Part shown: in pieces, positions 1-10,103 of the stretch
How the letters are laid out: each line of letters opens with the position of its first letter
Position numbering within the stretch: position 1 is the stretch's first letter
Source: Zygnema cylindricum
Taxonomy: Eukaryota > Streptophyta > Zygnematophyceae > Zygnematales > Zygnemataceae
Assembly: GCA_037447655.1 (NCBI GenBank)
Contig: JBBHKE010001311.1
Coordinates: forward strand, 64,001 to 128,000
Length of the DNA stretch: 64,000 bases
Direction of reading: 5' to 3'
Position numbers and translations under genes: made by a program
Notes under the pieces: model-generated
Told to the model about the DNA's origin: nothing
The model's database searches: none
The model's input: the letters and a program-made list of their open reading frames with translations, nothing else

Positions 1-2314
1 ACAAATGTGCCCATGAAAATCTGCAGTAGACAGACAAAACAAATAAGGATTATTAACGCAAAAAGTTTGAAAGGAAGAAGAAACAGCAAGTCTAATTTGC
101 ACCATTCGCACAACATGGCGCACACACAGAATTATGACCATTAACGCCATGACAGCTTACTCTATCAAAAAAAATATCAGCTACAATTAAATACAGTTTC
201 ACAAAAAGCTACATCATCACTCGCTAGTAGAGTAAATAAATTTAGTGTAGTTACAACTGGCGTGGACAATATTGTCGTATATGTTTTTATGGTCAAAAGC
301 ACAAGAAAAGCGACATTGAATTAGGGCTGTCAAAACCAATGGCGACTCATGGTCTACAAAAAGAAAAATCACACTAAAGACTTACCCCTGCCTCATAGAT
401 GCCCTCTTCATACTCAATAGCAATCGAGCGAAATCGTTTCTGAAATCTCCTGTAGGACCAATCTTGAGGCTGACATCATGCTATCAACATCATCACCATC
501 ATCCTGTAATAAAATGGACAAGGAAACAAAAAGAAAAAGGGGTCAGTTTGCGGTACTAAAAGGTGGCCCACATAGTTTGCATAACAACTGACTTGTATTC
601 TGGTGTAGCAATTCCCAAAGTAAAATTATTGCCCTTGGTTCCACTCAAAATCAAATAAAAAGGAAAAAAGGAGAAAACTTCCACTAAAAATGAGCATAAC
701 TGCACTATCACCAAGAGATACAGAGAGAGAAAGAGTGAGTGGGAAAACAAACTAAAATCTTTAAATGTTTGTAACCAATCGAGCCTTAGTAACTACTAGG
801 GACCAGAGTAGGACACCACCTACTAAATATCATGGTAGTTCAACGAGAGGTAGTCCTTTTCTTAAAGCCGAACTTTCCATCCAAAGGACTACAGGTATCC
901 ACACGAGTGGAATAACCCACCATTGTGTTTTACTGAAGAACTGCACCAGAACAACGGCCAACAAAAAGTTTGAAAACTAGTGGAAATCGAAAAAACTCAG
1001 TCTCACAGATTGCCACGGTGTTCCATAAATTGATTAAATCGATATGAAACTATCTTGATCTTTTTCGGGTTCAATGAGCAGCTTATATATTCACAAAAGT
1101 GTTCAACAAAAAGAGCTGAAAACAATTACATCGAAAGCTGCCCAACACTCACAGGGAAGTCAAATTTAAAACTCAGGTGATTTTAAGGAAAACTCACACA
1201 AGTAGCTCAAATTTTTGCACAACTAAAAAGACATGAAATCATTTTCCATCCATCTATTCATCATTCATTTGTTTATTATAAACTTCAAATCATTTTTCAA
1301 TTCATTGATTCATCATTTACTTATCATCGTCATTTATTTATTCATCACTTACATTAAATCATTTAACTGCGTGAAAAATCATATGCCTTCAAATCAAAAT
1401 AGCAATTACTAAACAATCCACAAACAAAACCAAAAAATAAAAATATGTCACAAAACATTATTTGTTTAAACAGACAAATCCATTGAAACCCACAAATCCA
1501 TTGAAACCCACCTGGAAAACGAGAGGTTGACTAAGGTCCACTTCAAACGGAGATTCTTTTCGAAAACTTTTGCAATTAGTCAATCTACTATTTCTGCATT
1601 TACTGAATATAATAAAAAATAGACGGTACTGAATCAAGATTTTCATTAACCTTTGGAGCAAGACTTGCTATGAATATAAACAATAAAATAAAAAATTGCT
1701 CATAATTAAAACTCGAGCAGAGGAGTGAGAGAGAGAAAAACAATGGCCAATAAATTTAAAAAATAGTATTAAAAGAGAGACAGAGAAGAGGCACGGAGAC
1801 AGAAGTTGCTCCATGTTTTGTCCTAAATATCAAGATGTCACAAAGTATGCACTAGACCTTCGTATAAGTGAAAGACGGAGAGAAGAGAGGAAGAGGGGAA
1901 GAGCGGCGTAATAGGATATAGAGACGAAAACCAAATTGATGATCTGTTTTGGGGCAACTTAGAGCATTATGTAATTTCTCAAAATCCAAACGGCTCCTCG
2001 CAACGGCACGCTGTATTCCGGGGAACGTGGATCTAGAAGTTTCCTGGCGGCCATTCAAATCGAATCACCCGTTAGACGAAAATGCCACTTTTGCCGCCGG
2101 AAATGGCGGTCACCAACGGCATACTGCACTAAAATCATGTTAGCCGTCAGATGCACATCTTGAAATGCGTTGCAAATCTGAGAAGCTCTACGAGAAAGTA
2201 CAATGCTGTACGGTCGTCATTGGTTGGGGGGTGTTCCGTATCTAAGTACGGAATTCTGGTACAAAAATAAAGTACGAAAAAAGTACGGAGGGGGGGGTCT
2301 TTTGGAACGTTTTC
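1..2314. other. AT-rich intergenic DNA, no confident gene
   Basis: No recognisable protein domain, RNA gene or LTR was seen on either strand apart from one possible terminal exon at 414-503. The short open frames in this stretch have no family resemblance and are compatible with chance. Homopolymer-rich and simple-sequence patches such as the CATT/TCAT-rich tract around 1235-1350 are frequent. Confidence 0.5.
414..503 (-). CDS. possible 3'-terminal exon of an unidentified host gene
   Basis: On the minus strand a pyrimidine-rich run ends in a good plant acceptor (ATTACAG) just above 503. It is followed by a 30-codon frame that begins with an acidic run (Asp-Asp-Gly-Asp-Asp) and ends in TGA at 414-416. 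No upstream exon with a matching donor could be identified, and the other two frames are also open across part of the interval, one of them reaching a GTAAGT donor near 389. The reading frame is therefore ambiguous. No family is recognised. It is listed only because the splice acceptor is strong. Confidence 0.17.
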   Translation of the reverse strand, partial: DDGDDVDSMMSASRLVLQEISETISLDCY

Positions 2315-2596
2315 ACCATAGTTCAAAAGTAGGTGAAAGTAGGCCCATACAATATGCCTATTGTACGCAAAACATACAATGTGACCTTAAGACCCATATT
2401 GTATTGGTCGCAACATGAAAAAAAAAAGTAACAGGGTTGAGTTGCACATCGTTCGATAGAGAATTAAACGTCATCGGACGGTCACTGGTCAAAGTAGCGA
2501 TCAAAGTAGCGATCTAAGAAGATCACATGAAAAGCCCATAACACAACTTGCGCCTACCAAAGCCCAACCATAAAACGCCTACTTTTGAACTATGGT
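2315..2596. mobile_element. MITE-like element with 19-bp terminal inverted repeats
   Basis: The two ends are inverted copies of ACCATAGTTCAAAAGTAGG and are directly flanked by a 4-bp direct repeat TTTC (2311-2314 and 2597-2600). The 282-bp interior has no coding potential. Length, perfect inverted ends and short target duplication fit a non-autonomous DNA transposon. The superfamily cannot be assigned from this alone. Confidence 0.45.
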
Positions 2597-3464
2597 TTTC
2601 ACAATCTACTCCGTACTAGTACGGAGTTATCTTCAAATAATAGTCGCGGGCGACCCGGTGCTTTGCCCTTTGGTTGCCAAGGGCATGTCGTTTTTGTACA
2701 CGCGGACCAATAGGAGCGTCACAATTTGTCGTAGGAGTTACATGTACTCCATCACGTATCAATCCGTTTCCGGTAGTGTACGGATGTTGAGAACACGACA
2801 ACGTGGCGTGACGTGAGATATTGCACGCGCAAAAATGAAAAGTACGATATTGTACGTTACTCTACCGGTATTGATAACACGACATTTTGGCGTGACGTCG
2901 AATTTGTCTGGCCGTTTATCATACCATTACAACCACGCGAAATACAACAAATAGGATTGGACCACTTGTCTCTTTGCTTTACATCAAAATTGGAACATGA
3001 CAAGGCCAATCAAAACTGAAATCACTCAACGCCACACGACCTTACACAAAAACAATCGACGATCAATTATTGTTGTCACCAGAGACGAATGCGACTAGAA
3101 TGCTTTCCCCATTTAGAAAAAAGACAAAGAAAAAAAAGAAGCCGAGAAATCGGGGGAACTTTGTCGTTTCGCATATATTATCTCCTTATGCCAGTTAGTA
3201 TCAGATTAAATGAGAAAAAAATGACAAAAACTGCAAAGGTAACCAAATTTTGATGAAAGCTTTGTGGAAAACAACAAATATATCACAAATTGTGTCGGAT
3301 TCTACTAATATTTTCGCTCACATGAACGCAACTTAAGAAGAAAAGTAAAATATCAGAAAGACAAATTAAACGTTTATATAGGGACACTTGTACTTTAAAG
3401 GTTGTGGCTCCATTAAGCCAACTTGCGGGTCAGAAACGTAATGACCCGATTGATATATATATAA
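2597..3464. other. intergenic DNA, nothing recognised
   Basis: No domain-bearing frame or repeat boundary was identified. Several GTACGG and CGTAC motifs occur, as they do in the F1 LTRs, but without an alignable LTR structure. Confidence 0.4.
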
Positions 3465-3872
3465 TAGTGTTTGGGTATCGAGAGCATGCTGCCAATATTC
3501 GATATATCTCGAATTTCAGGTACCCGATATTCGAAATATCGCCTCGATATATCGAGAAGCTAAATATCGCGATATGTACAATTTTTTTATTTTTTTTCCC
3601 TCTAATTTTTATTCAACCCCCCCCCCACCCCCATGGCGCACGCTCAGTGGGGGGGTGGGGGGGGGGGGGGGGGTGGTTCCGTACGATATTCCGTACATGA
3701 TTCCGTACCCATTTCCGTATTATATCTGTACCGACAATCATTTTTTACCAAAGTATATCGCGATGATTTATGTTGGTATTGGTACAATATATCGAGGACT
3801 TTCCTCGATCGATTTTCTATATATTGAATATTGAATTTATCTCGATATGAAATTACCCAATACCCAACACTA
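3465..3872. mobile_element. short TIR element (TAGTGTTGGGTATCG family)
   Basis: It starts TAGTGTTTGGGTATCG and ends CAATACCCAACACTA, an inverted pair. The interior is rich in CGATATATCG motifs. The same termini and CGATAT-rich subterminal sequence bound the larger elements at 18526-20121 and 21080-22720, so this is a short member of that family. Flanks are AT dinucleotide runs, so an 8-bp duplication (ATATATAA / ATATATAT) is possible but not informative. No transposase is present. Confidence 0.55.
3617..3673. repeat. C-tract / G-tract inverted pair
   Basis: A C-rich run (3617-3632, one A interruption) is followed 16 bases later by a G-rich run of about 25 bases (3649-3673, one T interruption). 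The two can pair as a long GC hairpin, and the G strand alone has ample runs for a G-quadruplex. It lies inside the small TIR element. Confidence 0.7.
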
Positions 3873-4545
3873 ATATATATACATATATAGGGAATTGATC
3901 ATACGTCATTTTGTCAAGAAATGTATGTTTGAATTACACATTGGTACAAATAAAGTACCTTAGGGCGTTTCCCCATGTAACCGATACTTTAAAACGTTAT
4001 TATGGATTTTAGCGCTGATTTTACGGTCTAATTTTCAAAGTGTTCCTATGTCATTCATTACTTGCGCTTTTGCAGTGGAAGTGTACTGAATGTTTTTGTT
4101 TGATACCCAAACTATGCAATCTAATACCCTAGAACGAGCATTGAAAAGTCATCATCGCTATCATTTTCATAATACTATTTTTCATGCACTCAACAATCTA
4201 CCTCGGCCAATTTACAACATTTAACAAATTCTTGCATTCAATTTGCGACTTCTGCAACTAAAATGCATGTGGTATGAACCTAAAGATGTATTCGTTTAAA
4301 TCTAGAGAATATTTAATACAACTTAAGTGTAGGAAGATGTGCGGATTGACATTGAATCCTCTATTTTTGTGCCAATTTAGCCACGCCACCCCTTTTGGAC
4401 CCTTGGACTCATATGGTTTATCATCGCGCTTTTTAATTCAATCTGCTTATTAGTCTAAAATAGTGCTGATAACTCTATTCTCCGATTTTCAGAAAAAAAA
4501 GTTACGAGCAAATTTGTTAACACTCATATTTGTTAACACTCACAG
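3873..4545. other. flank of F3 insertion; outer end of the palindrome
   Basis: From about 4065 to 4545 this matches 39716-40195 in reverse complement with scattered substitutions. No gene is recognised. The last five bases (CACAG) are the target duplication of the F3 element that follows. Confidence 0.6.
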
Positions 4546-5560
4546 TGTTGTAATTCAGAAATCTTTATTTCAGTAGATAGGGCTAAAATAACTTAGAATA
4601 TTTTCTAAGTAGTCCAATGTAATACTTACCTTAATTAGTGTTACAATAGCAAAAGTACAATAGAGTATATTGTACTTTTACAAGGACACGTGTTGGCAAA
4701 AAAACGTATGCTGGTTTTACGGAGTGGCGCTTACAGTTAGCCACAGGCGTCACGCAATTGACGTTTGGATTCACAGGATCGGACGAATAGAATCTGAACC
4801 AGGTATTCTGAAAATATATGGTACGGTTTGACGATACCATCGTCGATTTAATTTGTTCCAACGATCCCAATTCACTTAGGACCACAAGCGTGATTCACGA
4901 GGGACCACAAGCGTGATTCACGTGGGACCACAAGTGACGAAACACTCAGGTGCTTCGTACTACACGACCAAAGTCGACAGGAATTTAACAACTACCGCTG
5001 ACTAAGCATCTGGAACGTTTTGTGTACGGTTCGATATCTGTAAATTTCTGAATAAACATTGTTTTGTACTTTAGTGTAATAAAAAATAGTGTTCCATTAA
5101 TTAGGTTTTTGGAAATTAGTAATTAGGGTTTTTGAGGTACTACGGTAGAGTAACGTACAGGTAGGATGCTTTATCGTTATTCAGGGTAATAACCGCAGTA
5201 ACTATTACCCAAATTAGTGTAGACCAGTAGATACACACTGTGAGTATATAACTTAGGACTTAGCCAATTTTGTAGTATCCAGTTTTGGGAATATGATTTT
5301 CTAAGGGCAGTTTTTGGGAAACTTCTAGACATCATATCTTAGTTTTTACAAAGTCATTTAGGCTACAATTTTGGAAATTGTCAGTTTACTCTATTATGTA
5401 TCATTGTGAAAAATTTGAGGCATATTCGCTTTTTAGGTCATATTTTTTGTAAGCTGAAAGTTGGTAGTTCAGTAGGTGCTGGATAGCTTCTGTTCTCTTC
5501 CATGTCTACTTCCATTACTACTACTGGTCCTCTTGCTGCAACGGTGGTTGTAGAACAACA
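4546..5560 (+). repeat. F3 5' LTR
   Basis: 1,015 bp, TGTTGTAATT to GAACAACA. Matches the solo LTR at 38702-39715, the LTR at 40509-41520 and the split LTR at 51449-51532 plus 63641-64000, all in reverse orientation. The last 59 bp contain the gag start codon. Confidence 0.88.
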
Positions 5561-7682
5561 GGTTATGGGCCTTTCGTCAAGAATACCTATCATCAATGGA
5601 CAAAAGTATGCGTATTGGGCGGCGATGGTTGAATATTCGTTTGAAACTACTGACTTATTGGGGGTCTTTGATGGCTCCCTTGATGAAACAAATCCGAGTT
5701 GGGCAAAAAATAATTCAATGGCAAGGAACAATCTAATTCTCTGTATTTCACAAAATGTGGTCATGTCTTGCCTGAAAATAAAGAAGGCGGAGGAGATTTG
5801 GACATCACTTGAATTTGCTTTTGAGAAAGCGAATGTCCAAAAAGAGCTCTTGGTGGCTAGAAAAATTTGGGGGTACAAATACTGGGGGGGAACTATCGTC
5901 GAGTATTGTGACAACTTTTTTGCACTTGTTGATGCACACTCTTCTGCAGGGAGGGTCATTTCCTGAGTTTTAACCGATAACTGTGCTTATTAGAGGACTT
6001 TCTAGTAGCATGAAAAGTGTGTCTGTTTAGTTAAAGAGACATGATATAGTTAGTTGGTCGTTTTAATTAGCATATAATCTTATGTTGGAGGAAAAGTGTA
6101 ATACTTTACTCCCTGAAAGAGAAGGAAAGGTTGAAGCTTTTGCAACAGACTTTGTCAAAAGAGCTCAGTTTAATCAGAATAGGAATCAGTTTAACCAGAA
6201 TCAGAATCGTTTTAATTAGTTTAATCAGAGGCCGAATAGACAATCTTGAACTATTTGTTTCTAATATTTTGAGAAGGGTCATGGATACAAATACTGTCCT
6301 AAGCTGAAAAGGGCTAATGAGACAGGTTTATACAGGCCCGGTTGGCAGCAAAGCGAATATCACAAAGGCTTTTCTGGAAATTCTACTCGTGGAAATGCTC
6401 TCTTTACAGCTTCTGCAACTGATGCAGATGAATCTCTTAGCTTTAATGAGCAAGAGGAAATGGATTTATTTTCTATGGCGGCAACAATGGAGCGTCCCAA
6501 GGATGGAAGATGTATCATGGACACGGGAGCATCGACCCACATGTGCTGGAACAAGGGGTTTTTTACAAATTTGCAGCAAACGCCTCCAAAGAGTATATAC
6601 CATGCTTGTGGAATGAGTGTTCAAACCTCAGCTCCAGGTGATGTATCTTTAATGGTAGATGTGGGGGGAAAGGCGATAGAAAGAACTTTTCACAATGTTT
6701 AGTATGTTCCAAACTTTAAAAAGAATCTTTTATCTACATCCTTAGAGGAAAGTAAAGGCTTTAAAGTCATTCTCAAAGAAGGTAGACAGGTTGTTAGCAA
6801 GAAAAGAAAAGTAGCAGTAACATGAACAAGAGATGCTAGCAAAATGTACCGGATGGACATGGTTGAATATAAGGAAAATGATGTTCTCTACTCTAATGTC
6901 CAAATTGATAATGAGTTGTGGCATTAGAGATTAGGACACATGAATTATGATAGTAAAAAGAAAATGGTGAATTCAAGAAAAGTTGATGGAGTTTCTCTCA
7001 CCTCTCATCCTATAAAATCATGTGATGGTTGTTTATTTGGCAAGATCCACAGATTGTCATTTCCACAGGAAACAGATCGATATTCTCGGTTGTTCACAAG
7101 TGGCTTCGGCAGGAGGCGTCCACTATATGGTCACATTTACAAATGACTACTCGAGGTACACCAAAGTTTACTTCATGCAACATAAAAGTGAAGTGTTTAC
7201 TCATTTGAAGCACTAGAAAGCGTGGGCGGAAAAGCTTCATGGGGTTCCCATATTGGCGCTAAGATCGGACAATGGGGGAGAATACACATCGAAGGAATTC
7301 GAAGAATTTCAATTTCAGGAAAGTATCAATCACAATCTTACAGTTTCATATACACTCGAAGGGAATGGTGTTTCTTAAAGACTAAATAGTACAGTGACAA
7401 AGATTGCTGGGTCTATGCTTGCAGACAAAGGGCTAGATTTGAAATTTTGGGCTGAAGCACTTAACTGTGTTCTTTCTATTAAGCACAAAATTGCCTCTAG
7501 ATCTGTTAGCACTACACCTTATGAGCTTAGGACAGGAGAAAAACCTGATGTTATCACTTTAAGATCTTTGGTAGCAAGTGCTTTATTTTAGACATTTCAT
7601 AAGATAGATGGAAAACAAAGGCTAAGGGCTTACCTAGGATTTTTATAGGGTATGACGATAATGCAAAAGGGTATAAAGTTTT
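5502..7682 (+). pseudogene. F3 copia gag-pol, degenerate and 3'-truncated
   Basis: Would encode the capsid precursor, aspartic protease and integrase of a Ty1/copia element. Translation starts at the ATG inside the LTR (5502), and the first 154 codons (to 5966) are open and include the copia gag motif around GQKYAYWAAM. After that, stops and frameshifts are frequent. The gag zinc knuckle near 6255-6300 has lost a cysteine. The protease motif Asp-Thr-Gly-Ala-Ser (about 6520) and the integrase segment with SDNGGEY (about 7265-7285) are visible. The frame ends after the GYDDNAKGYKVF block near 7680, where an inverted F1 copy begins, so reverse transcriptase is absent. Clearly non-functional. Confidence 0.85.
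5561..5571 (+). promoter_or_regulatory. F3 primer-binding site (half initiator tRNA-Met)
   Basis: GGTTATGGGCC directly follows the LTR and is complementary to the anticodon loop and 5' anticodon stem of plant initiator tRNA-Met. The complementarity stops after 11 bases. Lies inside the gag frame. Confidence 0.75.
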
Positions 7683-8772
7683 TTTAAGACTTTCACATCT
7701 ACTGATCCCACTAGATCTGTAGTAACCACTCTCCGATCCCCATACTCTATTTCTACAGCTGGGATTTTCCATAGCTTAATGAAGAGGTCTTTGTCACGAC
7801 ACATATGCATGGATGCACCTGAGTCGATGATCCATCCTTCTTGTGGGGCTTCCTGAATTGCTCCAAGGGCACACTTCTGTCTCCGAGGGATCTTCTTCTC
7901 CTCCAAACTCTTATCAAAATAAAGCTCCCCATTCTCCTTAGAGGACTCGTCCTCGGTTTCTCCTGTCACTTTTGTGACCACAAGTGCCCTTTTCTTCCAT
8001 CTGGAAGAACCCCCTCCAAGGTTCTTTTGGAGCCTCAGCTGCGATAGCTTGACATAGTTTGCGATAAAGTGTTCCGGCATTTTGCAAAAATATCAAAGGC
8101 CTTTTGGGGGCCTCGGTCCTCCAGGCTGAACTCTTTCTCCTTTGTATGGATTTTTCGAGTCATGTCTCCACCAGTCCCCTCCGGCGGCTAGAGCTTGAAT
8201 GCTTTTTCCTCCTCTCTTGATCTCAATCGTGTTCTCTTGCACAAGTATCATGCGGACCACTATATTCCACTTCCATGAACTATCACTCATTTCCTGTACT
8301 CGGTACACTATGTTCTCATACTCGTTAGGTAACTTCATGATGAGAGTGTTAACTTTCATCATCATTGTACCTGTCTAGTCGGCACTCTCCATCTCCATAT
8401 ACAAATAAGAAAGATCAGTACAGTAGTCTAATATCTTTCCCCCTTTGTAAGTATAATTTTCCAATTTTTGTTGTGGGAATAGGAGCAATAAGAGTAAGAG
8501 GTGTCTCCTTTTCTTTCCCCTTTTCAAACACATTGTTGTCCCCATCATTCGCCTCCTCTGTTGGAACAGATGTTGCTACAGAAAAACCTTATTACACCAA
8601 ACCCTGGTGGGGTTCCCTAAGGTGGACGTTTCACTTGTCCACTAACAATATCCTAGTATCGTTTTTCACACAAAGCCGTTGTCATCATGGCTTCCCAAAA
8701 GATAAACCTTGATCGATTGAAGATGGGCACCTTAGAGGGTGGGCCCATAACCTGCAATTCTGTGTCCTCCAT
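7683..8772 (-). pseudogene. F1 copia gag-protease fragment
   Basis: 5' part of an F1 gag-pol gene, starting at the LTR-internal ATG (8770-8772). It covers gag, the zinc-knuckle region (around 8045-8095) and the retroviral-type aspartic protease with an intact Asp-Ser-Gly-Ala-Ser motif (about 7810-7830), and stops about 40 codons later at the junction with F3. Compared with the intact F1 protein at 58070-62419, gag carries several stops, frameshifts and a deletion (the linker after codon ~100 is shortened). The matching region in the right arm is 29264-30345. Not functional. Confidence 0.85.
8738..8752 (-). promoter_or_regulatory. F1 primer-binding site (half initiator tRNA-Met)
   Basis: On the minus strand GGTTATGGGCCCACC abuts the LTR end. 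All 15 bases are complementary to the anticodon-arm region of plant initiator tRNA-Met. Confidence 0.8.
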
Positions 8773-9476
8773 AAAACTACACAATTCAGCAAGCCTCTAG
8801 ATAGTTGTTAACTAACCCACATTCAATGGCAACCACTGCTGCCCAAGCAAACAATTTGACAATCTGACTACACCCTTGTGCATCCTGGAAGTCTCTAAAA
8901 ACGCCCAGCCACTCGATTAATTATGAGGTGGCAAAGATGCCAAGTTTATATAAACCCTCAAAGGGAGAGAGGTCACTACCTACCAAATTCTCTAAGTCCA
9001 AAACCCCTCTCACAACCCGTATATACTGGCGTACGAACCAATGAAATAACTGTAGGGCACAGAAATGTAGTATGACCGATGTACTTTCTATACGGCCTGT
9101 GTATGGCAAGGCCATTGAGTGGACGCGTGTCCACTTATAACTTGTCCTTATGTTCCCCGGAATTCCAGCGACCAAATGTAATCCTCCACGCGGCGCCACG
9201 TCATGCCACGTCCATAAACGCATAAGTGACCATTCCGCGATCTTAGCAGTGATATATGCCGTCGGATTAAATCCGAGATTAAATGTCGGCCGTCGAAACA
9301 AATCTCCGATTTATTTGTTTCATGCGAGATAAGGTTCGCACTATAAAACACTTGGTTCTATGTCTTTTCCTTTGTCATTCTGTTAATCAAATTCATGGTC
9401 TTAGCACTGTATAAATATTTATCAAACCTAATGTATCCTAACCGACTTGTACGACAAACTGGAAAGAGCTAACGGC

Positions 9477-10103
9477 TATTAAAAAGTAAGCTTTAGTAAG
9501 GCGTAGAAATTTAAGCATAGGAATTATAATATTTTTGGAATACCAACTGTTCAATATTGACCAAATGTAGTATGGATTTTTGTAGTTTCTACACAAATAT
9601 TAATCTTTAAGTAAATTAGTGTGTAAGGCCACCAATTAATGTGGACGTGATAAGAATCACCCGGATTTTTAGGGTATAAATTTTGTTAGTGGACAATTCT
9701 GGTCCAAACACTTAGATTTTTGTCAATAGACTGTCTAGTGAACCTTGTACATACATTTTAGATATTTTGAAGATCTTTAGAGTATTTAATTCAATTAGGA
9801 ATGATCAGTTTGAAACAGAATGTACATTCTACACAGAGTTTAAGGTAATAAGAGCACTAAGTGCACTTTAAGGTGTTTTCTGTTCTATTGTCCTTATTTT
9901 GGCTGTGGAATATGTTTGTATGGTTGTAAGACCTCTCTCACTTAAAGCTACATATGTTACAACATACATCTAGTCAAATAGATATTTCTCTTTGGGTTTG
10001 CTTTTGCTCCCATGTCTACTAATGGCTCAGTCCCAGCTGGTGCAAGTGTGACGCCTAGTGGGAGTGGAACACAGCCAAGTCAGAATGTCCATGACCCTTA
10101 ACA
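9477..10103 (+). repeat. F2 LTR 1
   Basis: 627 bp, TATTAAAAAG to CTTAACA. A C-to-T change near the end turns the Gln codon before the primer site into a stop (TAA). The same change is present in the counterpart LTR at 27908, so it predates the inverted duplication. Confidence 0.88.

Larger units (their letters stand above)
4546..7682 (+). mobile_element. F3 copia element, 5' part (left arm)
   Basis: Complete 5' LTR, primer site and the gag-to-integrase part of pol, cut off at about 7683 where it abuts an F1 element in opposite orientation. Upstream flank CACAG is the same five bases that flank the F3 solo LTR in the right arm, so both descend from one insertion. Reverse transcriptase, RNase H and the 3' LTR are missing. 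Confidence 0.85.

Noticed and set aside
2189-2418. Short frames around 2203-2418 as a gene
   Set aside because: No start context, splice sites or family resemblance; partly overlaps a MITE-like element.
5438-5959. 173-codon minus-strand open frame
   Set aside because: Antisense shadow of F3 gag.
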